From assembly GCF_022348165.1 (NCBI RefSeq), contig NZ_JAKRFI010000001.1, positions 1,116,001-1,180,000 of the forward strand: a stretch of 64,000 bases of DNA. The letters run 5' to 3'. The notes below the pieces were generated by a model. The model saw only the letters and a list, made by a program, of their open reading frames with translations. It searched no databases and was not told the origin of the DNA. How positions within the stretch are numbered: position 1 is the first letter of the stretch; every line of letters starts with the position of its first letter. Source of the stretch: Halomonas sp. McH1-25 (GTDB lineage Bacteria > Pseudomonadota > Gammaproteobacteria > Pseudomonadales > Halomonadaceae). The translations under genes and the position numbers were made by a program. This document shows, piece by piece, positions 8,726 to 17,542 of the stretch.

Positions 8726-9802
8726 ATGGTCCATCGCATAGCCGCCATCGCCGGCGACGGCATCGGCACCGAAGTCATGCCGGAAGGCTTGCGCGTTCTG
8801 GACGCCGCCGCCAAGCGCTTCGGTATCGAACTGGAAATCGAGCATTTCGACTTTGCCAGTTGCGACTACTACCTCAAGCACGGCCAGATGCTGCCGGACG
8901 ACTGGTTCGATATCCTGTCTTCATTCGACGCCATCTTCTTCGGCGCCGTGGGCTGGCCGGAAAAGGTACCCGACCATATCTCGCTGTGGGGGTCCCTGCT
9001 GCAGTTCCGTCGCGCCTTCGATCAGTACATCAATCTTCGCCCGTGTCGCCTGATGCCGGGAATAAAAAGTCCGCTGGCCGACCGCAAGCCCGGCGACATC
9101 GACTTCTACGTCGTACGCGAGAATACCGAGGGAGAGTACTCCAGTGTCGGTGGCAAAATGTTCGAAGGCACCGAACGCGAAGTGGTCATCCAGGACACGG
9201 TCATGACCCGAGTCGGCATCGATCGGGTACTCAAGTACGCTTTCGAACTGGCTTCGAAACGCCCACGTCATTCACTGACCTCGGCCACCAAGTCCAACGG
9301 CATCTCGATCACCATGCCCTACTGGGACGAGCGGGTGAAAGCCATGGCCAGGCATTACCCGGACATTACCGTCGATCAGTTCCACATCGATATCCTCACC
9401 GCCAACTTCGTCCTGCATCCCGATTGGTTCGATGTCGTCGTGGCCAGCAACCTGTTCGGCGATATCCTTTCCGACTTGGGTCCGGCCTGTACCGGCACCA
9501 TCGGCGTGGCGCCCTCGGCCAACATCAATCCGGAAGGCAAATACCCCAGTCTGTTCGAGCCGGTCCACGGCAGCGCGCCGGACATCGCCGGCAAAGGCGT
9601 CGCCAACCCCATCGGCCAGATCTGGTGTGGCGCCATGATGCTCGAGCATCTCGGTCATGAAGACGCCGGCAAGGCTATCGTCGAGGCCATCGAACGCGTC
9701 CTTGGCGCCGGCCCGGATCAGGCGCCTCTTACCCCCGACCTGAAGGGTCAGGGCACGACCCAGTCGTTGGGCAAGGCCATCGTCGACGCACTCGAAGCGT
9801 AA
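8726..9802 (+). CDS. dmlA: Tartrate dehydrogenase / D-malate dehydrogenase (decarboxylating)
   Basis: 358 residues, the family length. It belongs to the isocitrate/isopropylmalate dehydrogenase superfamily. MVHRIAAIAGDGIGTEVMPE is the N-terminus. The TtuC/DmlA-type substrate loop SLWGSLLQFRRAFDQYINLR and VVRENTEGEYSSVGG with VDQFHIDILTANFVLHPDWF and NLFGDILSDLGPA are all present. It uses NAD+ and Mn2+/Mg2+ to oxidise tartrate or oxidatively decarboxylate D-malate to pyruvate in the cytosol. AAGGAG precedes the start. The divergent DmlR-like gene supports the D-malate role, but tartrate is equally possible. Confidence 0.9.
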   Translation: MVHRIAAIAGDGIGTEVMPEGLRVLDAAAKRFGIELEIEHFDFASCDYYLKHGQMLPDDWFDILSSFDAIFFGAVGWPEKVPDHISLWGSLLQFRRAFDQYINLRPCRLMPGIKSPLADRKPGDIDFYVVRENTEGEYSSVGGKMFEGTEREVVIQDTVMTRVGIDRVLKYAFELASKRPRHSLTSATKSNGISITMPYWDERVKAMARHYPDITVDQFHIDILTANFVLHPDWFDVVVASNLFGDILSDLGPACTGTIGVAPSANINPEGKYPSLFEPVHGSAPDIAGKGVANPIGQIWCGAMMLEHLGHEDAGKAIVEAIERVLGAGPDQAPLTPDLKGQGTTQSLGKAIVDALEA

Positions 9803-9807
9803 CGAAA

Positions 9808-9840
9808 CGTACCGGTATGTCCAAAAGGACTGCCGGTACG
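9808..9840 (+). terminator. Hairpin after the tartrate/D-malate dehydrogenase gene
   Basis: CGTACCGG ... CCGGTACG outer arms with a nearly paired inner stem (TGTCC/GGACT) around AAAA. It begins 6 nt after the stop. There is no clear T tract. Confidence 0.5.
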
Positions 9841-9953
9841 GTTACAGTACGCTGTTCATTAATAGCTAGATCAATTTTCTGGTATTTTCGTCTTGCAAGT
9901 CGCTGCCGATCCCCCTATCCCTGAATAAAGCAACAACGATAAGGATATCGGCC

Positions 9954-10526
9954 ATGGCCATTGCCACGCAGCTACCCTCGTTTCCCCGCTTGACCTGGTT
10001 GGCGCCGTTCACGTTCCTGGCCGGTTGCACCGGCATCCCCGACGGCACCCAGGCCGTAAGCGACTTTCGGCTCGAGAGATACTTGGGTCGCTGGTACGAA
10101 ATCGCCCGTCTACCGCATAGCTTCGAGGAAGGCCTTTCCTGTGTCACTGCCACCTATCGACGGCGCGACGATGGAGGCATCGACGTCATCAATCGAGGTT
10201 ACAACCTGGAAACGGGCCAGTGGGACATTGCCGAGGGCAAGGCGTACTTCATCGAGAACCCCAGCGTGGGTCGACTCAAGGTCAGCTTCTTCGGGCCGTT
10301 CTATGGCGGTTACAACATCCTGGAACTCGATGACGAGTATCGTCATGCCCTGGTGGCCGGCCCTGATCGTGACTACCTCTGGATACTGGCTCGCGAGCCC
10401 AGCCTCGACGAACGCACCTATCGCTCCCTGGTGCGCCGGGCCAGGGAATTGCAATTTCCCGTCGAGAAACTGATCAAGGTCGAGCAACGCCCGGTCATCT
10501 GCCCAGACCAGCGTCAGGCCGGCTAA
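9954..10526 (+). CDS. blc: Outer-membrane lipocalin (Blc-like lipoprotein)
   Basis: 190 residues. The N-terminal signal ends in a lipobox, FLAGC (Cys24), so it is probably a lipoprotein. Lipocalin signatures follow: YLGRWYEIARLPHSFEEGL (the GxW motif), FGPFYGGYNILELD and YLWILAREPSLDE, as in E. coli Blc and apolipoprotein D. Blc binds lysophospholipids and fatty acids and is induced under stress. AAGGA lies just upstream of the ATG. It has no operon partner. Confidence 0.9.
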   Translation: MAIATQLPSFPRLTWLAPFTFLAGCTGIPDGTQAVSDFRLERYLGRWYEIARLPHSFEEGLSCVTATYRRRDDGGIDVINRGYNLETGQWDIAEGKAYFIENPSVGRLKVSFFGPFYGGYNILELDDEYRHALVAGPDRDYLWILAREPSLDERTYRSLVRRARELQFPVEKLIKVEQRPVICPDQRQAG

Positions 10527-10670
10527 AGATAGTTGGCAGACGCCGTATTCGACTAAAGGCGCCCCACCTATGTTTAACATTTAATATCAAAGCTTCTACA
10601 TTTTTCTAGGTAGGCTCATTGCGGCCTACGTCCTGTTCACAACGCCACGAACAAACAGGTAGAAAGAAAA

Positions 10671-11702
10671 ATGAAGCTTGGACGCCGACAGTTCCTGTCG
10701 GCATCGGCCGCTCTGGCCGCTGCCGGCACCGCCCCCGCCCTCTTTGCCCATACTGCCATGAACGCCTCTCCGCCGGACCGTTATCCGGCCGATGCCTGGC
10801 AAATCGTCGATGAACGCTTTCGCGATTACTTCCTCTTCAATACCCCGCTTCAGCGCCAATGGACCGGCGGGCTGTGGCTGGAAGGACCGGCCTGGAACGC
10901 CGTGGGTCGCTATGCGGTATTCAGCGACATCCCCCGCGCCCGGCAGATGCGCTGGGACGAACCCACCGGACAAGTCAGCGTGCTTCGCCATAAGGTAGGC
11001 CACTCCAACGGCAACACCTTCGATGACCACGGGCGCCTGGTCTCCTGCGAGCACTATCCGGCACGCGTGATTCGCTACGAATGGGACGGGACCACCACGA
11101 TCCTGGCCAGCCAGTATCAGGGCAAGCCGCTCAATGCGCCCAACGACCTGGTGGCGCTGCCGTCGGGCGGGATCATCTTCACCGATCCCGGTTACGGGGC
11201 GCACGTGGAATACGAGGGACACAAGCGCGAGTTGCAACTCAAGCCGGCGATCTACTACGTCGACGATACGCTCGACGAACCGATACTGCTGACCGACGAG
11301 ATCCACAAGCCCAACGGCATCGCACTGACCCCCGACGGCAAGGCGTTCTACGCCAGCGATACCGCACCGTCCCACTTCCCGGACCAACCTGCCGCGATCA
11401 TCAAGTGGTCCCTGGCCGATGACGGCAAGAGCGTCAGCAACCGGCAGGAACTCGTCACCAGCAACAGCACGACGTATGACGGCTTGACCTGCGACATGCA
11501 CGGCAACATCTGGTCGAGTGCATCAGGCGGCGAAGACGTCGACGGTGTCGCCGTGTTCTCTCCTGACGGCACCCTGCTGGGGCGTATCCTGCTACCGGAA
11601 ATCTGCTCCAACGTCTGTTTCGTTGGCGAGGATCGCAACCAGTTGCTGATGACCGCCAGCCAGTCGATCTATACGCTGTATACCGCTACGCGCGGCGCCT
11701 AG
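10671..11702 (+). CDS. SMP-30/gluconolactonase family protein with Tat signal
   Basis: 343 residues. MKLGRRQFLSASAALAAAGT is a twin-arginine signal (GRRQFLSA), so the folded enzyme would be periplasmic. A six-bladed beta-propeller of the gluconolactonase/SMP-30 type follows, with metal and substrate residues in GLWLEGPAWN, NAPNDLVALPSGGIIFTDPG and KPNGIALTPDGKAFYASDT. It would hydrolyse a sugar lactone such as gluconolactone, needing Ca2+ or Zn2+. The ATG is preceded by AGAAAGAAAA, a purine-rich but weak site. It stands alone, with a terminator hairpin downstream. Confidence 0.84.
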   Translation: MKLGRRQFLSASAALAAAGTAPALFAHTAMNASPPDRYPADAWQIVDERFRDYFLFNTPLQRQWTGGLWLEGPAWNAVGRYAVFSDIPRARQMRWDEPTGQVSVLRHKVGHSNGNTFDDHGRLVSCEHYPARVIRYEWDGTTTILASQYQGKPLNAPNDLVALPSGGIIFTDPGYGAHVEYEGHKRELQLKPAIYYVDDTLDEPILLTDEIHKPNGIALTPDGKAFYASDTAPSHFPDQPAAIIKWSLADDGKSVSNRQELVTSNSTTYDGLTCDMHGNIWSSASGGEDVDGVAVFSPDGTLLGRILLPEICSNVCFVGEDRNQLLMTASQSIYTLYTATRGA

Positions 11703-11732
11703 GCATCGCGACACGTCAGTTTAGCCAGCCTT

Positions 11733-11761
11733 GCAGGGCCGGACACAATTGTCGGCCCTGC
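11733..11761 (+). terminator. Intrinsic terminator after the SMP-30 gene
   Basis: GCAGGGCCG (11733-11741) pairs with CGGCCCTGC (11753-11761). CTGCAGGTTTTC follows, giving a short T run. Confidence 0.6.
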
Positions 11762-11993
11762 TGCAGGTTTTCATTATCGCACCCCATTTTTCATCAGCCC
11801 GACGCCTTCTCTTGCCACCATGCAAAGCGCAACGGAAGGTAGCTAATCATCGAGACAGCTAATCGGCCATTAACGTCATCGATGAGCCGTCAAGAAACGC
11901 TCGTTTTCAGAACAAACCGTTGTCAAAACGACAGGCAGACGCCAATGAAACTCGAACACTTCGTTGAGTCCACCGATGCCCGAGGCGAGCGCC

Positions 11994-12980
11994 ATGCTGG
12001 CTGAATGGCTCGGCCTGACGCTGGACGGTAAGTCGCCCTCGGCTGCCCAAGGGCAAGTGTCCTTCGGCCATTATCGCATCCACGGACCGGGCATACTCGA
12101 GCTGACACCCAACGTTCTCCAGCCCCAGGCGCATGCCGTCATCGCTTCCGCCGCCATTCATGGCAACGAGACGGCCCCCATCGAGCTGGTCGGCGAATTG
12201 CTGGCACGCCTGGAAGCCGGCCTGCTGCGTCTCGGCGCCCCGACACTGATCATTCTGGGTAACCTGCCCTCGATCCGTGCCGGAAAACGTTTCTGCCAGA
12301 CGAATCTCAATCGTCTGTTCCGCCGCGACTTGAATGACACCGGTGACGAACCGCAACGTGCCCATGAACTGATGGCGGCGGTGGATGCCTTCTATGCGCG
12401 TCATCCCCAGCCGCGCCTGCATTACGACCTGCACACCGCGATTCGCGACAGTCGCTACCCGCGCTTCGCCGTCGAACCTTACGCGGATACCGCCACTCGG
12501 GGCGAGCAGTGGCGTTGGCTCGCGGCCGCCGACATTCAGGCGGTGCTGCATCAGCATCAGCACAGCTGGACATTCTCGCACTACTCGAAACACTATCATC
12601 AGGCCCAGGCGTTCACTCTGGAGCTAGGCAAGGTGCGGCCATTCGGAGAAAATGACCTTGCTGCCTTGCGTCCCATGCGCCGGCTGATCGAGGCATTGAT
12701 CGAGGGGCGCGAGCCGCCCACCGCCGACCTCGACCAGATGAAGTTCTTCAGGGTCGAGCATGAGCTGATGCGAGAAAGCGATGATTTTCGCCTGTGCTTT
12801 CCCGACGACACGCCGAATTTCAGCGAGTTTCCCGTCGGGACCCGGCTGGCTTGCGATGCCAACGCCGGCGAGTTCATCGTCACCGAGCGGCCTTTGGCAG
12901 TGGTCTTTCCCAATGCCAACGTGGAACTCGGGGCGCGTGCCGCGCTACTGGTATGTGCCACCTCGGCACCGCAAAATTAG
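11994..12980 (+). CDS. astE: Succinylglutamate desuccinylase
   Basis: 328 residues. It is the last enzyme of the arginine succinyltransferase pathway: N-succinylglutamate + H2O gives glutamate + succinate. It is a zinc carboxypeptidase-like fold; HGNET (zinc His and Glu) and HYDLHTAIRDS (third ligand region) are visible, with FTLELGKVRPFG near residue 200. The start at 11994 (MLAEWLGLTLDG) aligns with the E. coli start and has GAGG 8 nt upstream; ATG 11976 is an alternative. A 19-codon frame at 11945-12004 overlaps the start and may be chance. astC, astA, astB and astD are absent here, but a basic amino-acid ABC transporter follows. Confidence 0.88.
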   Translation: MLAEWLGLTLDGKSPSAAQGQVSFGHYRIHGPGILELTPNVLQPQAHAVIASAAIHGNETAPIELVGELLARLEAGLLRLGAPTLIILGNLPSIRAGKRFCQTNLNRLFRRDLNDTGDEPQRAHELMAAVDAFYARHPQPRLHYDLHTAIRDSRYPRFAVEPYADTATRGEQWRWLAAADIQAVLHQHQHSWTFSHYSKHYHQAQAFTLELGKVRPFGENDLAALRPMRRLIEALIEGREPPTADLDQMKFFRVEHELMRESDDFRLCFPDDTPNFSEFPVGTRLACDANAGEFIVTERPLAVVFPNANVELGARAALLVCATSAPQN

Positions 12981-13008
12981 CGTTAGCGGCATGTACTGCC
13001 TCTAACGC
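12980..13008 (+). terminator. Hairpin at the 3' end of astE
   Basis: GCGTTAG / CTAACGC outer arms and GGCA/TGCC inner arms form a stem immediately after the stop codon. There is no T tract; an A-rich run follows. Confidence 0.5.
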
Positions 13009-13307
13009 ACCGTTTGGAACAAAAAAAGGCATTATTACAATAATTTAGAGGAAACATACCATGCTTCCCCAAGCGCCATCAGACCAAAGTCGCAACTCTG
13101 GGTGAACAACCCTCTCTGAATCGGCATCGAACGCCTGTTAGAATCGCTGCCTTTTCTGCGGCAAGCACGCTGCGCCAGTCCGCATCGATACACCGCACAG
13201 GTGGCTTACGAAACGGTCCGCTCCTGCCATGTCGGCCCATCCCGACTCATGGCCCGAGGATGCTGTTTCGTAGGTGACCTGATAAGCCAGTCACCGGAGT
13301 CCGACGC
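12981..13307. other. 327-nt gap between astE and the ABC transporter operon
   Basis: It holds the astE hairpin and a 14-codon frame at 13061-13105 (MLPQAPSDQSRNSG) with AGAGGAA 9 nt upstream, then about 200 nt with no feature I can support. The transporter promoter is presumably here. The short frame could be a leader peptide or chance. Confidence 0.3.
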
Positions 13308-14078
13308 ATGGCCGAAACGCCCCTACCCCTCGAAGTGCGCAATCTGCGTAAGCGCTTCGGAGAAAACGAGGTCCTCAAGGGCCTGTCCTTGCAAGCCCGT
13401 CAGGGCGATGTGATCACGCTCATCGGCGCCTCGGGCTCCGGCAAGAGTACCTTTCTGCGCTGTATGAACCTGCTCGAGCAGCCCAACGAGGGCGAGTTGA
13501 TCGTTCATGGCGAGCCAATTCGCTTCAAGAAAACCCGTCACGGCCGCGAGCCCGCCGACTGGAAGCAGGTCGAGCGCATCCGCGCCAAGCTGTCGATGGT
13601 CTTCCAGGGGTTCAACCTGTGGGCGCACATGACGCTGCTCGAGAACGTCGTCGAAGCGCCAATCCATGTGCTCAAGAAACCGCGCAAGGAAGCCATCGAG
13701 CAGGGCCGCGCCCTGCTCGATCGCGTCGGTCTGCTGGAACGCGCCGACTATTACCCGGCACAGATGTCCGGCGGCCAACAGCAGCGTGGCGCCATCGCAC
13801 GCGCCCTGGCCATGGACCCTGAGGTGATGCTGTTCGACGAGCCGACCTCGGCGCTCGACCCGGAACTGGTCGGCGATGTGCTCAAGGTCATGCGCGACCT
13901 GGCCAAGGAGGGACGCACCATGATCGTGGTCACCCACGAGATGGCCTTCGCCCGGGACGTGTCGAGCCAGGTGATCTATCTGCATCAGGGCGTGGTGGAA
14001 GAAGCCGGGCCTCCCAAGGAGGTATTGGACAACCCACGCTCCGAACGCCTCAAGCAATTCCTCGCGCCAAAGCATTGA
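13308..14078 (+). CDS. Polar amino-acid ABC transporter ATP-binding protein (HisP/AotP-like)
   Basis: 256 residues. Walker A GASGSGKST, signature MSGGQQQRG, Walker B VMLFDEPTSALDPE and the switch His in VVTHEMAFARD are intact. The insert between Walker A and the Q-loop (FKKTRHGREPADW) and the Q-loop MVFQGFNLWAHMT match the arginine/ornithine/histidine subgroup. The dimer drives uptake across the inner membrane with the two permeases encoded next. The gene order ATPase-permease-permease-binding protein, plus astE upstream, points to arginine or ornithine, but histidine or lysine is possible. Confidence 0.9.
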   Translation: MAETPLPLEVRNLRKRFGENEVLKGLSLQARQGDVITLIGASGSGKSTFLRCMNLLEQPNEGELIVHGEPIRFKKTRHGREPADWKQVERIRAKLSMVFQGFNLWAHMTLLENVVEAPIHVLKKPRKEAIEQGRALLDRVGLLERADYYPAQMSGGQQQRGAIARALAMDPEVMLFDEPTSALDPELVGDVLKVMRDLAKEGRTMIVVTHEMAFARDVSSQVIYLHQGVVEEAGPPKEVLDNPRSERLKQFLAPKH

Positions 14079-14091
14079 GCAGGAGAGAACC

Positions 14092-14808
14092 ATGATCGAC
14101 CTGCAGGGCTACGGCCCACGCCTGCTGGAAGGCGCTCTGGTCACCATCGAGCTTGCCGTACTGTCGTTGTTGCTGGCCGTTGTCCTTGGCCTGCTCACCG
14201 CCAGCGCCAAGATGTCACGTAGTTGGATCCTGCATCGTATCGGCACGCTCTATACCACGGTGATCCGCGGCGTGCCCGACCTGGTACTGATGCTATTGCT
14301 GTTTTTCGGCGGCCAGATGGGCATCAACGCGGTCACCGACTGGCTCTACTATCAGTTCGATATCGATATCTTCATCAACATCAACGAGTTCGTCGCCGGT
14401 GTAATAACCATCGCGCTGATTTTCGGCGCCTACATGGGCGAGACGTTCCGCGGCGCCTTCCTCGCCGTGGACAGCGGTCAGATCGAGGCCGGCCGCGCCT
14501 ATGGCATGTCCGAAGGGCTGATGTTCCGGCGCATTCGCTTTCCGCAGATGATGCGTCATGCCCTGCCGGGGCTGTCCAACAACTGGATGGTACTGCTCAA
14601 GACCACGGCGCTGGTCTCTATCATCGGGCTAACCGACATGGTGCGCGTGGCTGCAGAGGCCTCCAAGGCCACCCACGAGCCGTTCACCTTCCTGATTCCG
14701 GTGGCGGTAATCTACCTGGCCATAGCCAGCGTCTCTGAGTGGCTCTTCGCACGCCTGCAGAAGCGCTACAACGTCGGGTTCGGGGAGGCTGACGAATGGA
14801 ACAACTGA
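14092..14808 (+). CDS. Polar amino-acid ABC transporter permease (HisQ/AotQ-like)
   Basis: 238 residues with about five membrane segments. The EAA-type loop EAGRAYGMSEGLMFRRIRFP, contacting the ATPase, is clear, as is the HisMQ N-terminus (LLEGALVTIELAVLSLLLAV). It forms half of the inner-membrane channel. AGGAGAG precedes the start, 13 nt after the ATPase stop, and it overlaps the next permease gene by 13 nt, so translation is coupled. Confidence 0.9.
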   Translation: MIDLQGYGPRLLEGALVTIELAVLSLLLAVVLGLLTASAKMSRSWILHRIGTLYTTVIRGVPDLVLMLLLFFGGQMGINAVTDWLYYQFDIDIFININEFVAGVITIALIFGAYMGETFRGAFLAVDSGQIEAGRAYGMSEGLMFRRIRFPQMMRHALPGLSNNWMVLLKTTALVSIIGLTDMVRVAAEASKATHEPFTFLIPVAVIYLAIASVSEWLFARLQKRYNVGFGEADEWNN

Positions 14809-15524
14809 ACGCCTGGTTCACCAACCTGCTGGCCGACAACACCATCTTCAATGCCCAGACACTGGAGTACTATGCCGAGGGTCTGGTCACCACCGTGCAA
14901 CTGGTGTTTTTGTCGCTGATCATCGGCCTGGTCATGGCCGTCCCCCTGGCCATCGCCCGGGGCTCGCGACGCAAATGGATCAAACTGCCGATCTTCTTCT
15001 ATACCTATGTGTTCCGTGGCACCCCGCTGCTGATTCAGCTCTACATCATTTATTACGGCGTGGTATTCATCGAAGGCATCCAGGACACTTGGCTATGGCT
15101 GATTCTCGAGGAGCCATTCTACCCGGCGCTGATTGCCTTCACTCTGAATACCGCCGCCTACACCACCGAGATATTCCATGGTGCAATCAAGGCGACGTCC
15201 AAGGGCGAGATCGAAGCCGCACGCGCCTACGGCATGTCGCGTGGGCTGATGATGCGTCGCATCGTGCTGCCCAGCGCTTTTCGTCGCGCCTTGCCGGCCT
15301 ATGGCAATGAAGTGATCTTCATGCTGCATGCCAGCGCCATCGCCAGCGTGGTGACGATCATGGACCTGACCGGCGCCGCCCGTCTGGTCTATGCGCGCTA
15401 TTACGCCCCGTTCGACGCATTCCTTTTCGTGGCCGCGCTCTATCTATGCCTGACGTTCGCGATCCTCTACCTGTTCCGCTATCTCGAGAAGCGCATGCTG
15501 GCGCATCTCAGACCGCAGAGCTGA
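14796..15524 (+). CDS. Polar amino-acid ABC transporter permease (HisM/AotM-like)
   Basis: 242 residues with about five membrane segments. The N-terminal YAEGLVTTVQLVFLSLIIGL, FRGTPLLIQLYIIYYG and the EAA loop EAARAYGMSRGLMMRRIVLP define the HisM type. It is the second half of the heterodimeric channel. The ATG lies inside the end of the preceding permease gene, and GGGGAGG just upstream serves as its ribosome binding site. Confidence 0.9.
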   Translation: MEQLNAWFTNLLADNTIFNAQTLEYYAEGLVTTVQLVFLSLIIGLVMAVPLAIARGSRRKWIKLPIFFYTYVFRGTPLLIQLYIIYYGVVFIEGIQDTWLWLILEEPFYPALIAFTLNTAAYTTEIFHGAIKATSKGEIEAARAYGMSRGLMMRRIVLPSAFRRALPAYGNEVIFMLHASAIASVVTIMDLTGAARLVYARYYAPFDAFLFVAALYLCLTFAILYLFRYLEKRMLAHLRPQS

Positions 15525-15660
15525 GGCGTGACGTCAAACAAGCGTTGGGAAAATGTCCTCAGGCGACAGGTTTCCCTCTTCCGACTCGACCTCGGGTACG
15601 CTACCTTGGTCGGGTCATTCGACCAAAAGTCGATTCGTACAACAAAGGGATAGTCTCTTC

Positions 15661-16431
15661 ATGAACAAGCTATTGACCGTCACACTGCTTAGCGCCGCTC
15701 TCTTTGCCGGCACCGCCCAGGCTCGCGACTACGACACCGTACGCTTCGGTGTCGACGTCCCCTACGAGCCGATGGAATATCGCACCCCCGAAGGTGAACT
15801 GACCGGTTTCGATATCGAACTCGGCAACGCCCTGTGCGCGGAAATGGGCATCGAGTGCGAATGGATCGTGCAGGGCTGGGACGGCATCATCCCGGGCCTG
15901 ATGGCACGCAAATACGACGCCATCATGTCGTCGATGACCATCAATGAAGAACGCCGCGAACAGGTGCTGTTCTCCGATCCGTACTTCACGCCGCCGTCCG
16001 CCTGGTTCGCGCCTGCCGACAGCAACATCGACATGCCCGCCAAGGAAACCCTCGAAGGCAAGAACATCGGGGTCCAGCGCGGCACCCTGCAGGACAATTA
16101 CGTCAGCGACATGTACGGTGATATCGCCGACATCAACCGTTACGCCACTGCCGACGACATGGTGCTGGACATGGAAGCCGGCCGCCTCGACGCAGTGTTC
16201 CTCGACTTTCCGGTCGGCAAGTCCACGCTGCTCGACAGCGAAGACGGCAACTACAAGGTCGTCGGCAGCATGATCACCGAGCCCAAGTCCTACTTCGGCG
16301 ACGGCTTCGGCATCGCCTTCCGCAAGCGTGACGAAGCGCTGGCCAGCAAGTTCAACGAGGCACTCGCCACGCTGAAGGAAAACGGCACCTACGACGAAAT
16401 CTTCGCCAAGTACTTCAGCAACAAGAAGTAA
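15661..16431 (+). CDS. Polar amino-acid ABC transporter substrate-binding protein (HisJ/AotJ-like)
   Basis: 256 residues with a Sec signal (LLTVTLLSAALFAGTAQA), so periplasmic. A family-3 solute-binding fold follows. RFGVDVPYEPMEY at the first strand has the aromatic residue that stacks on the side chain, and GFDIELGNALCAEMGIECEW includes the two cysteines typical of the LAO/HisJ group. It captures arginine, ornithine, lysine or histidine for the adjacent permeases. The gene lies 136 nt after the last permease. A terminator follows directly. Confidence 0.9.
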   Translation: MNKLLTVTLLSAALFAGTAQARDYDTVRFGVDVPYEPMEYRTPEGELTGFDIELGNALCAEMGIECEWIVQGWDGIIPGLMARKYDAIMSSMTINEERREQVLFSDPYFTPPSAWFAPADSNIDMPAKETLEGKNIGVQRGTLQDNYVSDMYGDIADINRYATADDMVLDMEAGRLDAVFLDFPVGKSTLLDSEDGNYKVVGSMITEPKSYFGDGFGIAFRKRDEALASKFNEALATLKENGTYDEIFAKYFSNKK

Positions 16432-16439
16432 CGCTCACC

Positions 16440-16465
16440 GCGCCCCGGAGATCCGGGGCGCTCTT
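16440..16465 (+). terminator. Intrinsic terminator of the amino-acid transporter operon
   Basis: Perfect 9-bp stem GCGCCCCGG / CCGGGGCGC (16440-16448 and 16453-16461) with loop AGAT, then TCTT. It begins 9 nt after the stop codon. Confidence 0.8.
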
Positions 16466-16572
16466 CGCCTGCCCCCGCCCGTTCTGACCAACCTGGTTTT
16501 CTGCGTATTTCTAGCGGTTGGCGTACATCCCGTCAGCGCTTAACCTTGTTCTCCAGATACACAGGAACAGGG

Positions 16573-17532
16573 ATGCCCATGATTCGCACCTTCACGCTGG
16601 ACAGATACACCATCAAGGAAGACAACCGGGAAACCCTGACACTTCCGCAACGGCTCTCCACGGCGACCTGGATCGATGCCCACGAACCCGATGAGGACGA
16701 GCGCGAGCACCTCAACGCCTTTCTTGCCGACGAGCTGCCGGCCGGTGAGGATGTGGAAGAGATCGAATCTTCGGCACGTTACTTCGTCGATGCCGACGGG
16801 ATCCACGTTCACTCGCTGTTTCTCTCGCATAGTGAGGGACGCCACGGCAACACGACGGTCGCCTTCATTCTCCAGCCGGATCGCCTGATCACCTTTCGCG
16901 ACTGTGAACTTGCCGACTTTCGCCTGCTGCGCATGCGTGCCCGCTACGGCCAGGTCGAGGCCGACTCTCCCCAGGCGCTGACGCTGACCATCTTCGACCA
17001 GAAAGTGGAAAACCTCGCCGATACCCTGGAGGACATCCATCGCCGCCTGGAAGACGTCAGCCATCTGGTACTCGAAGAAGAAGGCTCCGACCTCGAGGAG
17101 GCGATCGACCAACTGGCCAAGCTGGAAGACAGCAACGGCAAGATCCGTCTCTGTCTGATGGATACCCAGCGCTCGGTGGCCTTCCTGATGCGTCAGTTGC
17201 GTGGCCACAGCGACCTGCAGGAGCTGGCGCGCGAGGTCATGCGCGACGTCGAGACGCTGATGACCCACACCACTTTCCTGTTCGACAAGATCAACTTCCT
17301 GATGGACTCGACCCAGGGCTTCATCAACATTCAGCAAAACCAGATCATCAAGATCTTCTCGATCGCCGCCGTGGTCTTCCTGCCACCGACCCTGGTGGCC
17401 AGTATCTACGGTATGAACTTCGAACACATGCCGGAACTGTCGTGGCCCTACGGCTATCCGTTCGCCCTGCTGCTGATGGTGGCGGCTGGCGTCTCGCCGT
17501 ACCTGTATTTCAAACACAAGAACTGGTTGTAA
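16573..17532 (+). CDS. corA: Magnesium/cobalt transporter CorA
   Basis: 319 residues. A long N-terminal cytosolic domain is closely similar in layout to E. coli CorA (EIESSARYFVDADGIHVHSL, RLCLMDTQRSVAFLMRQL). Two C-terminal membrane helices flank the ion-selective YGMNFEHMPEL loop (GMN motif intact), ending YLYFKHKNWL. It forms a homopentameric Mg2+ channel gated by internal Mg2+. The start at 16573 has AGGAACAGGG upstream; ATG 16579 is an equally good candidate. It ends 10 nt before the convergent MerR gene. There is no sign of a Mg2+ riboswitch upstream. Confidence 0.92.
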   Translation: MPMIRTFTLDRYTIKEDNRETLTLPQRLSTATWIDAHEPDEDEREHLNAFLADELPAGEDVEEIESSARYFVDADGIHVHSLFLSHSEGRHGNTTVAFILQPDRLITFRDCELADFRLLRMRARYGQVEADSPQALTLTIFDQKVENLADTLEDIHRRLEDVSHLVLEEEGSDLEEAIDQLAKLEDSNGKIRLCLMDTQRSVAFLMRQLRGHSDLQELAREVMRDVETLMTHTTFLFDKINFLMDSTQGFINIQQNQIIKIFSIAAVVFLPPTLVASIYGMNFEHMPELSWPYGYPFALLLMVAAGVSPYLYFKHKNWL

Positions 17533-17542
17533 AGAACGTCGA

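Noticed and set aside
11945-12004. 19-residue frame overlapping the astE start
   Set aside because: Weak ribosome site, no attenuator-like hairpins and no arginine-codon run. Chance is the simplest explanation.
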